Shown in pieces: positions 19,534 to 28,124 of a stretch of DNA of 64,000 nucleotides. The notes below the pieces were generated by a model. That model searched no databases, was not told the DNA's origin, and saw only the letters and a list, made by a program, of their open reading frames with translations. Numbering within the stretch: the stretch's first letter is position 1; every line of letters starts with the position of its first letter. A program made the translations under genes and the position numbers. Source of the stretch: JAXGQD01 sp040766665 (GTDB lineage: Bacteria; Bacillota; Clostridia; Saccharofermentanales; Fastidiosipilaceae); the NCBI GenBank assembly GCA_040766665.1, contig JAXGQD010000010.1:7228-71227 (forward strand), in the 5' to 3' direction.

Positions 19534-21477
19534 ATGAACAGCAAAGTTCAGTATGGCTTAAATAATGGCGTTGTGCTGGGGCAGCGCTTTAAAATTATGC
19601 GTATTTTGGGACAAGGCGGTATGGCTTATGTTTACCTGGCGCAGGATTTAAAGACCGGACGCAAAGTAGCAGTCAAAGTGCTTAAAGAAGAATTGTCCAA
19701 TGATGATGAATTCGTTCAGCGCTTTGATACAGAGGCGAAAGCGGCCTCCAGCCTCAATCATCCCAATATCGTCAAAGTCCTGGGTGTGGGTGAAGAAAAA
19801 GGTATGCGCTACATGATTCAGGAATATATTGAGGGGACCAGCCTCAAGGATATGATTGATCATTATGGCAAACTGGACTGGCGCGTAGCAGTGCCGATCG
19901 GCATGCAGGTGGCCTTGGCTTTGGAGCACGCCCATGAAGCGGGGGTGGTGCATCGCGATATTAAGCCACACAACATCATGATCACCCCGGAACGCAATGC
20001 CATGGTTACGGACTTCGGTATTGCCAGAGCCAGCACCTCAAATACCATCACCCTGGCGGGTGGTAACGCCATGGGTTCGGTGCACTATTTTTCGCCAGAG
20101 CAAGCACGTGGCGGACTGGTAGGGGAGAGCGCGGACTTATACTCTCTCGGTATACTTTTCTACGAAATGCTGACCGGTGATGTCCCCTTTGATGGAGAAA
20201 CTTCAGTCGCCGTTGCAATCAAACATCTACAGGAACAAGCGGTTCCACCGCACGAGATTAGTGATGATATTCCTCAAGGCTTGAGCGATATAGTCATGAA
20301 ATGTATCCAAAAAAGCCCTAGGCAGAGATATGTTAACGCCCGTGAGCTTATTGATGAGTTAGATGCTTTTCTCATTAATCCCAATGGTGTTTATGGCGTT
20401 ATTCCAGCCGTGTTAGATTCGGCTGAACCCACAACTTCCATGCAAGGGCTGCGGGGAGATGCCAACTATGACAAAATTCAAATGATGGAACAACAGATCC
20501 GCGACCGGAGGCGATCCCGCCGTCGGGAAATAGGTATCGTGGTAACAGTCTTACTTATCGGAATTGTGGTGGTCATTGCCGTGGCATCCAATATTCTTAA
20601 GACTTTCCAACCGCAGGATGGCACGACGGCCAAGAACATGTATGTTTTAGAAAACTATGTGAACCTCAACTACGACGATGTGGTTCAAAAGTTCCGCAGT
20701 GACGGTTTTACTGCTTATGAACCCAAATATGTCGCCAGCTCGGATTTTGCCGCCGGTATTATCATCAGTCAGGACCCGCCGGAAGGAAGCGAACTGAATC
20801 CTACCGGTTTGACCAATCTTGTTCTTACCGTGAGCAAGGGCAGTGATTCACTGGTCTTGCCGGACTTTACCGGCCAGGAATTTTTCCAGGTCTCAAAAGC
20901 CATAGAGGCAGAAAACAATTGGGTACCCGAAATACAATGGGAAAACAATGCCAATGTAGCGGCCAACACGGTCATCCGCACGGACCCGGCAGCGGGTAGT
21001 GTGGTGCAACCGGGCGCTACGATCCTTGTTTACGTCAGCCAGGGCAAAGAAGACGTTATACTGCCGCAATTGGCTAATGAGCGATATCTCAGTGCTGCAC
21101 AGCTTTTGACCTCCATGGGTTTGAAACCCGTCAAGAGTTTGCGTTCAGGTATGGATAATCCACCGGACGACTCTCTCTATGTCATCGAAACCACCCCGCC
21201 GGCTGGTACCAAGGTGCAAGACGGTACGCCTGTGACATTGATCGTTGCAACATGGGGTGATATCCATCCCAGTCCGACGCCCTCTCCGTCACCGACTCCG
21301 ACGCCCACCCCGACTCCGACACCCAGTCCGAGTCCTTCGCCGTCCCCCTCACCGTCCCCCTCACCATCGCCGTCACCGGCGCCGATCGTCACGGATCCGC
21401 CACCGACTGATCCGCCCCCGACCGAACCACCACCGACAGAACCACCGGTGACTGAAGCACCGACTGTTGCACCATAA
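19534..21477 (+). CDS. prkC: PASTA-domain Ser/Thr protein kinase (PrkC/Stk1) with Pro/Ser/Thr-rich tail
   Basis: Membrane kinase that senses muropeptides or lipid II and phosphorylates growth and division proteins. Hanks-type kinase domain at about residues 14-280: glycine loop GQGGMAYVY, VAVKVLK lysine, VVHRDIKPHN catalytic loop, DFGIARA. One transmembrane helix at about 331-354, then three PASTA repeats (about 365-575). The last 70 residues are low complexity: alternating SP/TP dipeptides, then PPPT-type repeats. Length 647 residues. The stop overlaps the rsgA start by one base. Confidence 0.95.
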   Translation: MNSKVQYGLNNGVVLGQRFKIMRILGQGGMAYVYLAQDLKTGRKVAVKVLKEELSNDDEFVQRFDTEAKAASSLNHPNIVKVLGVGEEKGMRYMIQEYIEGTSLKDMIDHYGKLDWRVAVPIGMQVALALEHAHEAGVVHRDIKPHNIMITPERNAMVTDFGIARASTSNTITLAGGNAMGSVHYFSPEQARGGLVGESADLYSLGILFYEMLTGDVPFDGETSVAVAIKHLQEQAVPPHEISDDIPQGLSDIVMKCIQKSPRQRYVNARELIDELDAFLINPNGVYGVIPAVLDSAEPTTSMQGLRGDANYDKIQMMEQQIRDRRRSRRREIGIVVTVLLIGIVVVIAVASNILKTFQPQDGTTAKNMYVLENYVNLNYDDVVQKFRSDGFTAYEPKYVASSDFAAGIIISQDPPEGSELNPTGLTNLVLTVSKGSDSLVLPDFTGQEFFQVSKAIEAENNWVPEIQWENNANVAANTVIRTDPAAGSVVQPGATILVYVSQGKEDVILPQLANERYLSAAQLLTSMGLKPVKSLRSGMDNPPDDSLYVIETTPPAGTKVQDGTPVTLIVATWGDIHPSPTPSPSPTPTPTPTPTPSPSPSPSPSPSPSPSPSPAPIVTDPPPTDPPPTEPPPTEPPVTEAPTVAP

Positions 21478-22415
21478 TGATGGAAAGTAGCCCGGCTCAG
21501 AATACGGCTCGTGTGATTCGCGCTGTAGGTGGCTTATACACCTTGGCGGATGAAGCGGGCGAAAATTACTTGGCTAAACCGCGTGGCATTTTTCGCAAAA
21601 CGCAGTTTCTTGTACTGCCCGGAGATTTGGTTTGTTTCAGCCCATCCGGTGATGTCGACATTCCCTGGCGTATCGACGAAGTTTTGCCCAGAAAAAATCT
21701 TTTGTTGCGGCCTCCGATGGCAAATTTGGATTTTGTGTTTATTGTTTTGGCCATGAGCAGCCCGGAACCGGATTTTCTGTTTCTTGATAAGATGCTGGCT
21801 TACACGGCGAGTCTTGCGCTAGGTCGCTGTATTGTTTTGACAAAGACCGATCTCGCCGAGACGGCGAATTCCGAAAGTATCAATACTGAAATCGCTGCCT
21901 ATCGTGAAGCGGGTTTTGACGTGTTGGAGAGCGCAGCCACAGTCATGGGAGAAAGTGTCTTGAGTTATGCCGAAGAACACTTGGCAGATAGCGTTTGGGC
22001 TTTTGCCGGAGCATCCGGTGTCGGCAAATCGAGTCTGGTTAATGCCATCCTTAATGATGAATACATGGATACGGGTAAAGTCAGTCAACGCTTGGGCCGG
22101 GGTAAACATACCACCCGACACGTTGAATTAATCCCTTTTCAGCATGGCTATATCGTTGATACCCCGGGCTTCAGTGCCTTGGAAGTCGGTGATTTGACCT
22201 TGAGCAGGGCGGATTTGGACGCTGCTTTTCCGGATATTCAGGCACTTAGTATGAATTGCCGTTTTGCGGATTGCAGGCATAAAAATGAACCGGCTTGCGC
22301 CGTGAAAGACAGTTTATCCGAACGTGCTTTACAGGGCGGCAGATATGCGCGCTATGATATACTGTTAGAACAAATTCTTAACGCTGAAAATCTTAGAAAA
22401 GAAGGTAGGATATAG
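21477..22415 (+). CDS. rsgA: Ribosome small subunit GTPase RsgA
   Basis: Circularly permuted GTPase acting late in 30S maturation. OB fold first, then G4 (LTKTDLAE), G1 (GASGVGKSSLVN) and G3 (DTPGFSAL) in permuted order, then a zinc knuckle with CRFADCRHKNEPACAVK. Length 312 residues. ATG at 21477 or 21480; both overlap or abut the prkC stop. The prkC-rsgA-rpe-thiN order is common in Bacillota. Confidence 0.95.
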   Translation: MMESSPAQNTARVIRAVGGLYTLADEAGENYLAKPRGIFRKTQFLVLPGDLVCFSPSGDVDIPWRIDEVLPRKNLLLRPPMANLDFVFIVLAMSSPEPDFLFLDKMLAYTASLALGRCIVLTKTDLAETANSESINTEIAAYREAGFDVLESAATVMGESVLSYAEEHLADSVWAFAGASGVGKSSLVNAILNDEYMDTGKVSQRLGRGKHTTRHVELIPFQHGYIVDTPGFSALEVGDLTLSRADLDAAFPDIQALSMNCRFADCRHKNEPACAVKDSLSERALQGGRYARYDILLEQILNAENLRKEGRI

Positions 22416-22417
22416 CG

Positions 22418-23101
22418 ATGCTTTTCCCTGCGTATGATCCCCAAAACCCTTGTGTTCTCGTTGCTCCATCCATTTTATCTGCTGATGCGGCCAATCTGGG
22501 TCGTGATGTCAAACTGGTTTCCCGGGAATGTGACATGTTGCATGTGGACGTGATGGATGGACACTTTGTACCGAACATCAGTTTTGGCCTGCCGATACTG
22601 AAGGGCATAAAAGCATACAGCCAGGTACCGTTTGACGTCCATTTAATGATCAGTAATCCAGAACAGTACGTGGGCGCCTTTGCCCAAGCCGGTGCGGATC
22701 TGCTGACGGTGCACGTCGAAACCTGTCCCCATCTGCATCGCGTGGTACAAGACATTCGCGCGCATGATATGGGTGTAGGCGTTACCCTGAACCCGGCAAC
22801 ACCGCTTAGCACGCTGGATGAAATCCTGCCCTACGTTGATTTGGTCTTGATTATGTCCGTCAATCCCGGATTCGGCGGTCAGGCCTATATTCCTACCATG
22901 ACCGAAAAAATACGGCGCCTGCGTGAAACGCTGAACGAACGCGGCTTGCCGGTCCATATCCAAGTGGACGGTGGTGTCACTTTAGACAACGCCGATGAAA
23001 TCCTAGCTGCAGGTGCCAGTATCCTGGTTGCCGGAAGCGCCATCTTCAATGCTGCCGATCCTCTGGCCGCCATTCGCAGTTTTAAAGTATGCAAGCCTTA
23101 G
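22418..23101 (+). CDS. rpe: Ribulose-phosphate 3-epimerase
   Basis: TIM-barrel enzyme interconverting ribulose 5-phosphate and xylulose 5-phosphate in the pentose phosphate pathway. Signatures: VAPSILSADAANLG, HVDVMDGHFVPNISFG (metal site), DVHLMISNPEQY, VNPGFGGQAYIPTM, and QVDGGVTLDNA. Length 227 residues. It overlaps thiN by 13 bases. Confidence 0.95.
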   Translation: MLFPAYDPQNPCVLVAPSILSADAANLGRDVKLVSRECDMLHVDVMDGHFVPNISFGLPILKGIKAYSQVPFDVHLMISNPEQYVGAFAQAGADLLTVHVETCPHLHRVVQDIRAHDMGVGVTLNPATPLSTLDEILPYVDLVLIMSVNPGFGGQAYIPTMTEKIRRLRETLNERGLPVHIQVDGGVTLDNADEILAAGASILVAGSAIFNAADPLAAIRSFKVCKP

Positions 23102-23814
23102 CCTTTTTGGGCGGTCATGTTGCCGATACAGACTTACTGCGTAAACTTATCCGTGATTTTCGCAACACATCTACTGAACAAACGCAGGTTTTTGCTGCTG
23201 ATCTTGGCGCTGCGACAGCACTGGCTTGTGGGCTGGACATCGATTTACTGCTGGGTGATTTTGATTCACTTGACCCTGCAATACTTGAAAACTTAAAAAA
23301 GAGCCCGACAGAGGTACAACGTTACCCGATCCGAAAAAATGCCACTGACGGTGAGTTGCTGATTGAAAGCATCATCTCCAATAAGGCGACACGCGTGTTG
23401 CTGTTCTGTGGCTTAGGTCCTGATAGACCTGATCATGTGCTGATGAATATTGAAATGATGCTACGTTTAAAGCGTTTAGGGATGGATGTGGCCTTGTCGG
23501 ATGGCAAAAGCCTCTTTCGCGCTTTACAAGGCCCCGAGCACTGCAGCTTGGCCTTCTCCAAAGAATTTGCCTATCGACCACTGGTTTCGTTTCTGGCTGT
23601 CGGCGCAAGCCTTGAAGGCTTAAGTTTCAGTGGCTTATCGTATCAAAACAAGCATACGATCCCTCGCGGATCTTCCATTGCCATCAGTAATTATCCGGCG
23701 TATTTCGATGAAATAAGTACAGCGGCTTTTGCAGCCGCTGTTCAACCTTTATGGCATTTTACCTGTAGGTTAGATTCCGGTGAAGGTTTGCTAATCATTA
23801 CGCCCCAGGATTAA
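23089..23814 (+). CDS. thiN: Thiamine pyrophosphokinase
   Basis: Transfers pyrophosphate from ATP to thiamine to make thiamine diphosphate. The N-terminal catalytic fold shows AADLGAATALACGLDIDLLLGDFDS in pieces: AADLGAA, then LLLGDFDSLDPA, and KNATDGELLIE, then CGLGPDRPDHVLMNIEMM. A C-terminal beta-sandwich thiamine-binding domain ends the 241-residue protein. Last gene of the forward operon; no clear terminator, and the next gene converges from the other strand 42 bases away. Confidence 0.88.
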   Translation: MQALAFLGGHVADTDLLRKLIRDFRNTSTEQTQVFAADLGAATALACGLDIDLLLGDFDSLDPAILENLKKSPTEVQRYPIRKNATDGELLIESIISNKATRVLLFCGLGPDRPDHVLMNIEMMLRLKRLGMDVALSDGKSLFRALQGPEHCSLAFSKEFAYRPLVSFLAVGASLEGLSFSGLSYQNKHTIPRGSSIAISNYPAYFDEISTAAFAAAVQPLWHFTCRLDSGEGLLIITPQD

Positions 23815-23855
23815 GGCGCGTCCAATACCTACCGGGCGGGTAGAAGCCGTTTGTT

Positions 23856-25027
23856 TTAACTGCTTTGCTTTTGCCACGCTGAAATGGCTTGATTAAAAGC
23901 TTCAGCCGAACCTTCAATCGTTGACCAGGGCACACAGCTTGAAAGTCTAATATATCCCGGTGCACCAAAAGCCGTTCCCGGCACGGCTAGGATATGGTAT
24001 TCAGCTAAAAAATCGACGAACTTTTTATCATCTAGTCCAAGTGTCTTAGGGAAGAGATAGAAGCTCCTTCCGGCTTGCTGCAGGCAAGGCCACTTTCATT
24101 CAAGATTGCGCAGAGGCGATCGACGCGTGCTTCGTAGGCCTCAAGCGGACAGTTGAGTTTTCCCACCTTCAAAATGACTTGCTGCCAGATGGCAGGGGCA
24201 TTGACGAAGCCAAGGCTGCGGTTGAGGTAAACCAAAGCGGCGGTCAGGCGCTCATAATCCGCACAATCGGGCGAAACAGCGATGTAGCCGATTCTTTCTC
24301 CGGGCAAAGAGTAGGCTTTTGACCACGAATAGATACGTAAAGCATTCTTAAAATGACGCAGGGGTGAGGGGGTGATGTGACCATTAAAAACAATTTCCGC
24401 GTAGGGTTCATCGGCCAGGACATAAATTCTCTGCTCTTGTTGCAAAAGCAGTTCATTGAGCTGATCAAGATCGGCGGCCGGGTAGACTCTGCCACAAGGA
24501 TTGTTGGGTGAGTTGAGGATGATGGCTTTGGTCTTTGCATTTAATGCTTCTTTGAGGGCGGGAAAATTAATCATGAAATCGGTAGGCGCACAATCCACCA
24601 CTATGACTTTACCGCCACAGTGATTCACGTAGGGGATGTATTCAGGGAAGTACGGCGTGAGCAAAATGACTTCATCACCTTCGTCCAATAAGGCACGTAA
24701 TGTGACATTTAAACCACCGGCAGCTCCGACCGTCATCACAACGCCTCCGGCCTGAATAGCCTTAGCACTCGCAGCTGTCTCCTGTTCGGCTATGAGCTCA
24801 CGCAGCGCCATATAGCCGGCGTTGGCCATATAGGCATGGTCATTTTGTTCAGCTGCTGCAATGAGAGCAGCTTTGATTTCTGGGGGTGCAGGCAAATCAG
24901 GATTACCCAGACTGAAATCAAACACTTGATCAGCGCCAAATTCAGCACGCAGACGTTGACCCTTTTCAAACATTTCACGGATAAGTGAAGAACCGGATAG
25001 TTCTTGGGCAATATTTTTTGCAATCAT
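23856..25027 (-). CDS. Pyridoxal phosphate aminotransferase (class I/II), one frame break near the C terminus
   Basis: Fold-type I PLP aminotransferase, aspartate aminotransferase-like; the amino acid substrate cannot be told. Seen: DFSLGNPDLPAPPEIK, SPNNPCGRVYP, ADEPYAEIVF, and the PLP lysine region YSWSKAYSLPGERIGY. ATG at 25027 follows GGAGG. The frame runs into a stop at about 24032 after PEGASISS. Adding one T (complement of AGAAGCTCC near 24060) restores GAFYLFPKTLGL and continues to TAA at 23858-23856, giving 390 residues. The restored tail contains the conserved arginine region YIRLSSC. Sequence error is likely. Confidence 0.88.
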
Positions 25028-25076
25028 AGTCGCCTCCGAGATATTAAGAATAGATTTTCTCAGTATACTACAACGA

Positions 25077-25724
25077 CTAAAGATCCTCGCATCGACGTAC
25101 AAGATAAAGAATTTTTCCCAGGATCTGGCCTTTGCCGCGAGCCTCTTTCCCGTAGCGAATCAGTTCAGCTTTGATATCGAGGGCTTGCAAAAAGAGCTCA
25201 CGTCCCTGTTGCTTCAGGTAGACCACCTGCGTTTGTTTCTGAGCGTCCATATACAAAGCATAACCCTTTTGATAAGGGGGCTCATTTTTATAGAAAAGCA
25301 AATCGCCTTTGCGGAAATTAAGGTCACTGCTTTCAATATCGAGTTCATAGACCTGCAGACTTGCATCCATCATGAGCTCACTGTACGAAATGTTAAAAGC
25401 CTGCAGATCTTCCGCAATGGCCAATACATTCTGATAGCGTTTACTCTCATCTTGCTCATGATAAACGGCACTCGAGTCCTTATTTTTGCTGTAGCGAGCA
25501 ATGGTTTTGGTATAAGGTGCAATGACTCTGTCATAGTCAATCGCCTCTTCAAGAGGAATGCCAAAATGGTAAGAAATCAGACATGCCACACGCAGAGGCA
25601 AAGGATACACACCATTTTTCCATCTGGAGATATTGGTATCGGAAACAAGCAAAATCTTGGCTAACTGATTTTGTGTAATCTCGTGTTCACTCAAAATTTT
25701 GGTAAGCAGTTCAACAGAATTCAT
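25077..25724 (-). CDS. XRE-family transcriptional regulator with a possible S24-like C-terminal domain
   Basis: Helix-turn-helix in residues about 5-60 (ITQNQLAKILLVSDTNISRW). The C-terminal 90 residues look like the LexA/CI protease fold: FRKGDLLFYKN resembles the GD-L block, YLKQQGRELFLQA resembles the lysine block of LexA, and GKILYLVRR the final strand. Whether a catalytic Ser is present (an ESSD sequence precedes FRKGD) is uncertain. Length 215 residues. It lies 49 bases upstream of the aminotransferase on the same strand and may control it. Assignment of the second domain is inference. Confidence 0.75.
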   Translation of the reverse strand: MNSVELLTKILSEHEITQNQLAKILLVSDTNISRWKNGVYPLPLRVACLISYHFGIPLEEAIDYDRVIAPYTKTIARYSKNKDSSAVYHEQDESKRYQNVLAIAEDLQAFNISYSELMMDASLQVYELDIESSDLNFRKGDLLFYKNEPPYQKGYALYMDAQKQTQVVYLKQQGRELFLQALDIKAELIRYGKEARGKGQILGKILYLVRRCEDL

Positions 25725-25751
25725 CTCATGTCCTCAGTTTTGCCATTCATC

Positions 25752-25765
25752 TGATTTCACAATCA
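25752..25765. promoter_or_regulatory. Palindrome upstream of the XRE gene, possible operator
   Basis: TGATTTCACAATCA has perfect 5-base inverted arms (TGATT and AATCA). It lies 27 bases upstream of the XRE start codon, where an autoregulatory operator would be expected. No second copy was found in the window. Confidence 0.35.
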
Positions 25766-25896
25766 CGTATCAACTAGGATTCTAAGAAAGCCAGCCTGAG
25801 CCCACAAATTCGTAAACGTAATAAGGGAATCAATTACGCCAATGAAAAATAAATCGAAAAAAGAATGAGTGATTTATTGAAAGCGGCCAGTTTTAC

Positions 25897-25925
25897 TTGA
25901 CAATCTGCTCCGAACGTTCTAACAT
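25897..25925 (+). promoter_or_regulatory. Promoter of the infC-rpmI-rplT operon
   Basis: Perfect TTGACA (25897-25902), 17-base spacer, TAACAT (25920-25925). It produces a leader of about 130 bases before the infC start. Confidence 0.7.
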
Positions 25926-25931
25926 AGCTGA

Positions 25932-26062
25932 GTACATCAAGCAGAAGTAATTCTCACCTCAAGTGCTTACGAAGAGGTTAATCAGCGTTCAGCCGTTGGG
26001 GGCTTTATTTTTGCCGATGTCGAGGACTATCGGTTTTTTTATTTTACGGAGGTACAAAACCC
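25932..26062 (+). ncRNA. infC operon leader RNA with attenuator-like terminator
   Basis: The leader between the predicted transcription start and infC contains an intrinsic terminator at 26014-26040: CCGATGTC pairs with GAC-ATCGG (one bulged T, 3-base loop) and is followed by seven Ts. A terminator in front of a ribosomal protein operon, after a strong promoter, indicates transcription attenuation. By analogy with L20-controlled infC leaders of Bacillota the effector may be L20 or ribosome supply; the exact fold was not matched to a known model. Confidence 0.6.
26014..26040 (+). terminator. Attenuator hairpin before infC
   Basis: Eight base pairs with a single bulge, loop GAG (26022-26024), then T7 at 26034-26040. 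It ends 23 bases before the infC start and 7 bases before its GGAGG. Confidence 0.75.
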
Positions 26063-26584
26063 ATCGCTAAGAAAAATGTCGGACAGGCGATCAACGCCGC
26101 AATTCCATACAGTAAAGTGCGTTTGATTGATGAAAACGGCCAAATGGTAGGCGTCGTTCCTATCGAACAGGCTTTGGCCAAAGCTGAAGCTGCGGGACTG
26201 GATTTGGTATTGATTGCCAATAATCCTGATAACCCGGTTTGCCGCATCATGGATAACGGGAAGTTTCTTTTTGAAAAGAATAAACGCGAGAAAGAAGCGA
26301 AGAAGAAGCAGAAGGTTGTGCAAGTCAAAGAAGTCGGACTAAAGCTCTCAACCGAGGAACATGACTTGGCCTATAAAGTGAAGAATGCCGTCAAGTTCTT
26401 GCAGGATGGTGATCGTGTGAAAGTTTCGATTCGCTTTCGCGGCCGAGAAATGGCATATACTTCGCAGGGTTACGCCGTCATGGACGATTTTGTCAAAAAA
26501 TGTGGAGACATTGCTCAAGTTGACCGTCCCGCCAGAGTCGAAGGCCGCAATATGGTGATGTACCTGGCACCTAAAAAACAATAA
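26063..26584 (+). CDS. infC: Translation initiation factor IF-3, AUC start codon
   Basis: IF-3 prevents subunit joining and proofreads start codon choice. The conserved N terminus (INAAIPYSKVRLIDENG) extends upstream of the first in-frame ATG/GTG; the frame is open back to ATC at 26063, which follows GGAGG (26048-26052) by 10 bases. infC genes are known to use non-canonical AUU/AUC starts so that IF-3 represses its own translation. From ATC the protein has 173 residues, the normal length. The C domain ends VEGRNMVMYLAPKK. Confidence 0.93.
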   Translation: MAKKNVGQAINAAIPYSKVRLIDENGQMVGVVPIEQALAKAEAAGLDLVLIANNPDNPVCRIMDNGKFLFEKNKREKEAKKKQKVVQVKEVGLKLSTEEHDLAYKVKNAVKFLQDGDRVKVSIRFRGREMAYTSQGYAVMDDFVKKCGDIAQVDRPARVEGRNMVMYLAPKKQ

Positions 26585-26646
26585 ACAGCTTTCGCCTCGG
26601 CAATCAGCATGGCCTGATGTCGTCGGAAAGAAATAAGGAGGAAATC

Positions 26647-26844
26647 ATGCCTAAACAGAAAACACACAGCTCGTCGAAGAAGCGCTTCAAAGTTTCCGGT
26701 ACCGGAAAAGTTTTGCGTTTCCAAGCCTATAAGAAGCATAAACTCACACGTAAAAGCGCTAAGACCAAACGCAATTTACGCGGTTCTGTTGTCGCCTCGC
26801 CGGCTAACGAAGCGAACATCAAACAAATGATCCCGTATAAATAA
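26647..26844 (+). CDS. rpmI: 50S ribosomal protein L35
   Basis: Small basic 65-residue protein, MPKQKTHSSSKKRFKVSGTG then KHKLTRKSAKTKRNLRG. AAGGAGG ends 5 bases before ATG 26647; an in-frame ATG at 26617 overlaps no conserved sequence. Middle gene of infC-rpmI-rplT. Confidence 0.97.
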   Translation: MPKQKTHSSSKKRFKVSGTGKVLRFQAYKKHKLTRKSAKTKRNLRGSVVASPANEANIKQMIPYK

Positions 26845-26889
26845 GCTACAGAAAAGTATTTGATTCGAATGGTCTAGGAGGCTATAAAC

Positions 26890-27243
26890 ATGGCAAGAGT
26901 GAAGAGAGGCGTCAACAGCAGAGCACGTCACAAAAAAGTTTTAAAACTGGCTAAGGGCTATTTTGGCCGTAAAAGTAAATTGTTCAAAGTTGCGAATCAA
27001 CAGGTGATGAAATCCCTGAGCTATGCATACCGCGATCGCAGAAACAAGAAACGTGACTTCAGACGTTTATGGATTGCCCGCATCAATGCAGCCGCTCGTA
27101 TGAACGGTATCAGTTACAGCCGTTTCATGAACGGCTTGAAGAAAAGTGGCATTGGCTTGGATCGTAAAGTTCTGGCAGATATTGCCGTTACAGATCCGCA
27201 GGCTTTTACACAGATTTGTGAGCAAGTCAAAAAAGCAATTTAA
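26890..27243 (+). CDS. rplT: 50S ribosomal protein L20
   Basis: Early-assembly 23S rRNA-binding protein and, in Bacillota, the likely feedback regulator of this operon. MARVKRGVNSRARHKKVLKL and KGYFGRKSKLFKVANQQVMK mark the basic N-terminal extension; the C domain follows. Length 117 residues, standard. AGGAGG lies 8 bases upstream. Confidence 0.98.
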   Translation: MARVKRGVNSRARHKKVLKLAKGYFGRKSKLFKVANQQVMKSLSYAYRDRRNKKRDFRRLWIARINAAARMNGISYSRFMNGLKKSGIGLDRKVLADIAVTDPQAFTQICEQVKKAI

Positions 27244-27262
27244 TTATTAGAACAAGAGTGAG

Positions 27263-27286
27263 AGACGGACAACTTGTCCGTCTTTT
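27263..27286 (+). terminator. Terminator after rplT
   Basis: AGACGGACA (27263-27271) pairs perfectly with TGTCCGTCT (27275-27283) around a 3-base loop, followed by TTTTG. Ends the infC operon. Confidence 0.85.
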
Positions 27287-27316
27287 GTTATCTTCAGGTT
27301 TTAAGGGAAAGTGCAG

Positions 27317-28120
27317 ATGCAGAGCATTCGTGATATAAAAGATCCCCGCATCAGTGCCTATGAGCAGCTTTGGCGCAAGGGAAAAAGCGAGGACTACTTT
27401 CTTGCAGAAGGTTATCGCTTGGTTGAGTTGGCCTTAACAAGCAAATTTGAAGTGCAAAGTTGCCTGGTGGATGAAGATTATCCCGAGAGGCAGGCTGAGC
27501 GTTTTAACACACTCCAGGAGCTGACAAGCGGGAAGTGCCCGCTCCAAGTCGTTTCCGGCCGCATCATGGCGCGTTTCAGCGAGACCAAGTCACCTCAGGG
27601 TGTGGTTCTGGTTTTGAAAAAAACACAGCCCCTGACCGAAACCGCAGTTTTAGAATTTATGAGTGGAAGGGAGCCATTTCGTTGCTTTGTGCTCGAAAAG
27701 GTACAGGATCCCGGCAATGTCGGAAGTATAATCAGAACCGCAGAAGCACTGGGTTATGATGCAATCTTTTATTCTGAGGGAACAGCGCAGCCTTTCGCCC
27801 CCAAAGCCTTACGTGCCTCAATGGGATCGGCACTTTTCATTCCGTTGATCCCGTTTTTTGGTCCGGTAACCGCAGTTATTGAAAGATTCCGTCAATCCGC
27901 CGTATTCTGTATCGGCACGGCGCTTGAAGGTCAAAATCTTGCTGATTTCGCGCCGCTGCAGCGCGTGGCGATTCTCATCGGAAATGAGGGTGAAGGCCTG
28001 AGTAAGGAAGCCCTTGCCATGGTCGACAAAAGTGCTAATATTCCTATGTGTGGGAAGGCTGATTCGCTCAACGCGGCTGCAGCTGCAGCTATTTTGGCTT
28101 ATCATTTCAGGGAGTTATAA
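27317..28120 (+). CDS. TrmH/SpoU-family RNA 2'-O-methyltransferase
   Basis: SPOUT-fold RNA ribose methyltransferase. N-terminal substrate-binding domain precedes the three SpoU motifs: DPGNVGSIIRTAEALG, ILIGNEGEGLS and the C-terminal ADSLNAAAAAAILAYH, here with N replacing the frequent SLNVSVA form. The target nucleotide is unknown; genes in this place after rplT are often annotated as 23S rRNA methyltransferase. ATG 27317 is chosen; GTG 27311 is an alternative two codons upstream. Length about 267 residues. Confidence 0.88.
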   Translation: MQSIRDIKDPRISAYEQLWRKGKSEDYFLAEGYRLVELALTSKFEVQSCLVDEDYPERQAERFNTLQELTSGKCPLQVVSGRIMARFSETKSPQGVVLVLKKTQPLTETAVLEFMSGREPFRCFVLEKVQDPGNVGSIIRTAEALGYDAIFYSEGTAQPFAPKALRASMGSALFIPLIPFFGPVTAVIERFRQSAVFCIGTALEGQNLADFAPLQRVAILIGNEGEGLSKEALAMVDKSANIPMCGKADSLNAAAAAAILAYHFREL

Positions 28121-28124
28121 GCAT

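Noticed and set aside
21177..21451. Gly/Glu- and Arg/Pro-rich frames over the prkC tail
   Set aside because: Products of the low-complexity SP/TP repeat read in other frames.
22380..23100. Thiamine riboswitch in front of thiN
   Set aside because: thiN overlaps rpe by 13 bases, leaving no leader.
23815..23855. Terminator between thiN and the aminotransferase
   Set aside because: A short CTACC/GGTAG-like hairpin exists but has no T run on either strand.
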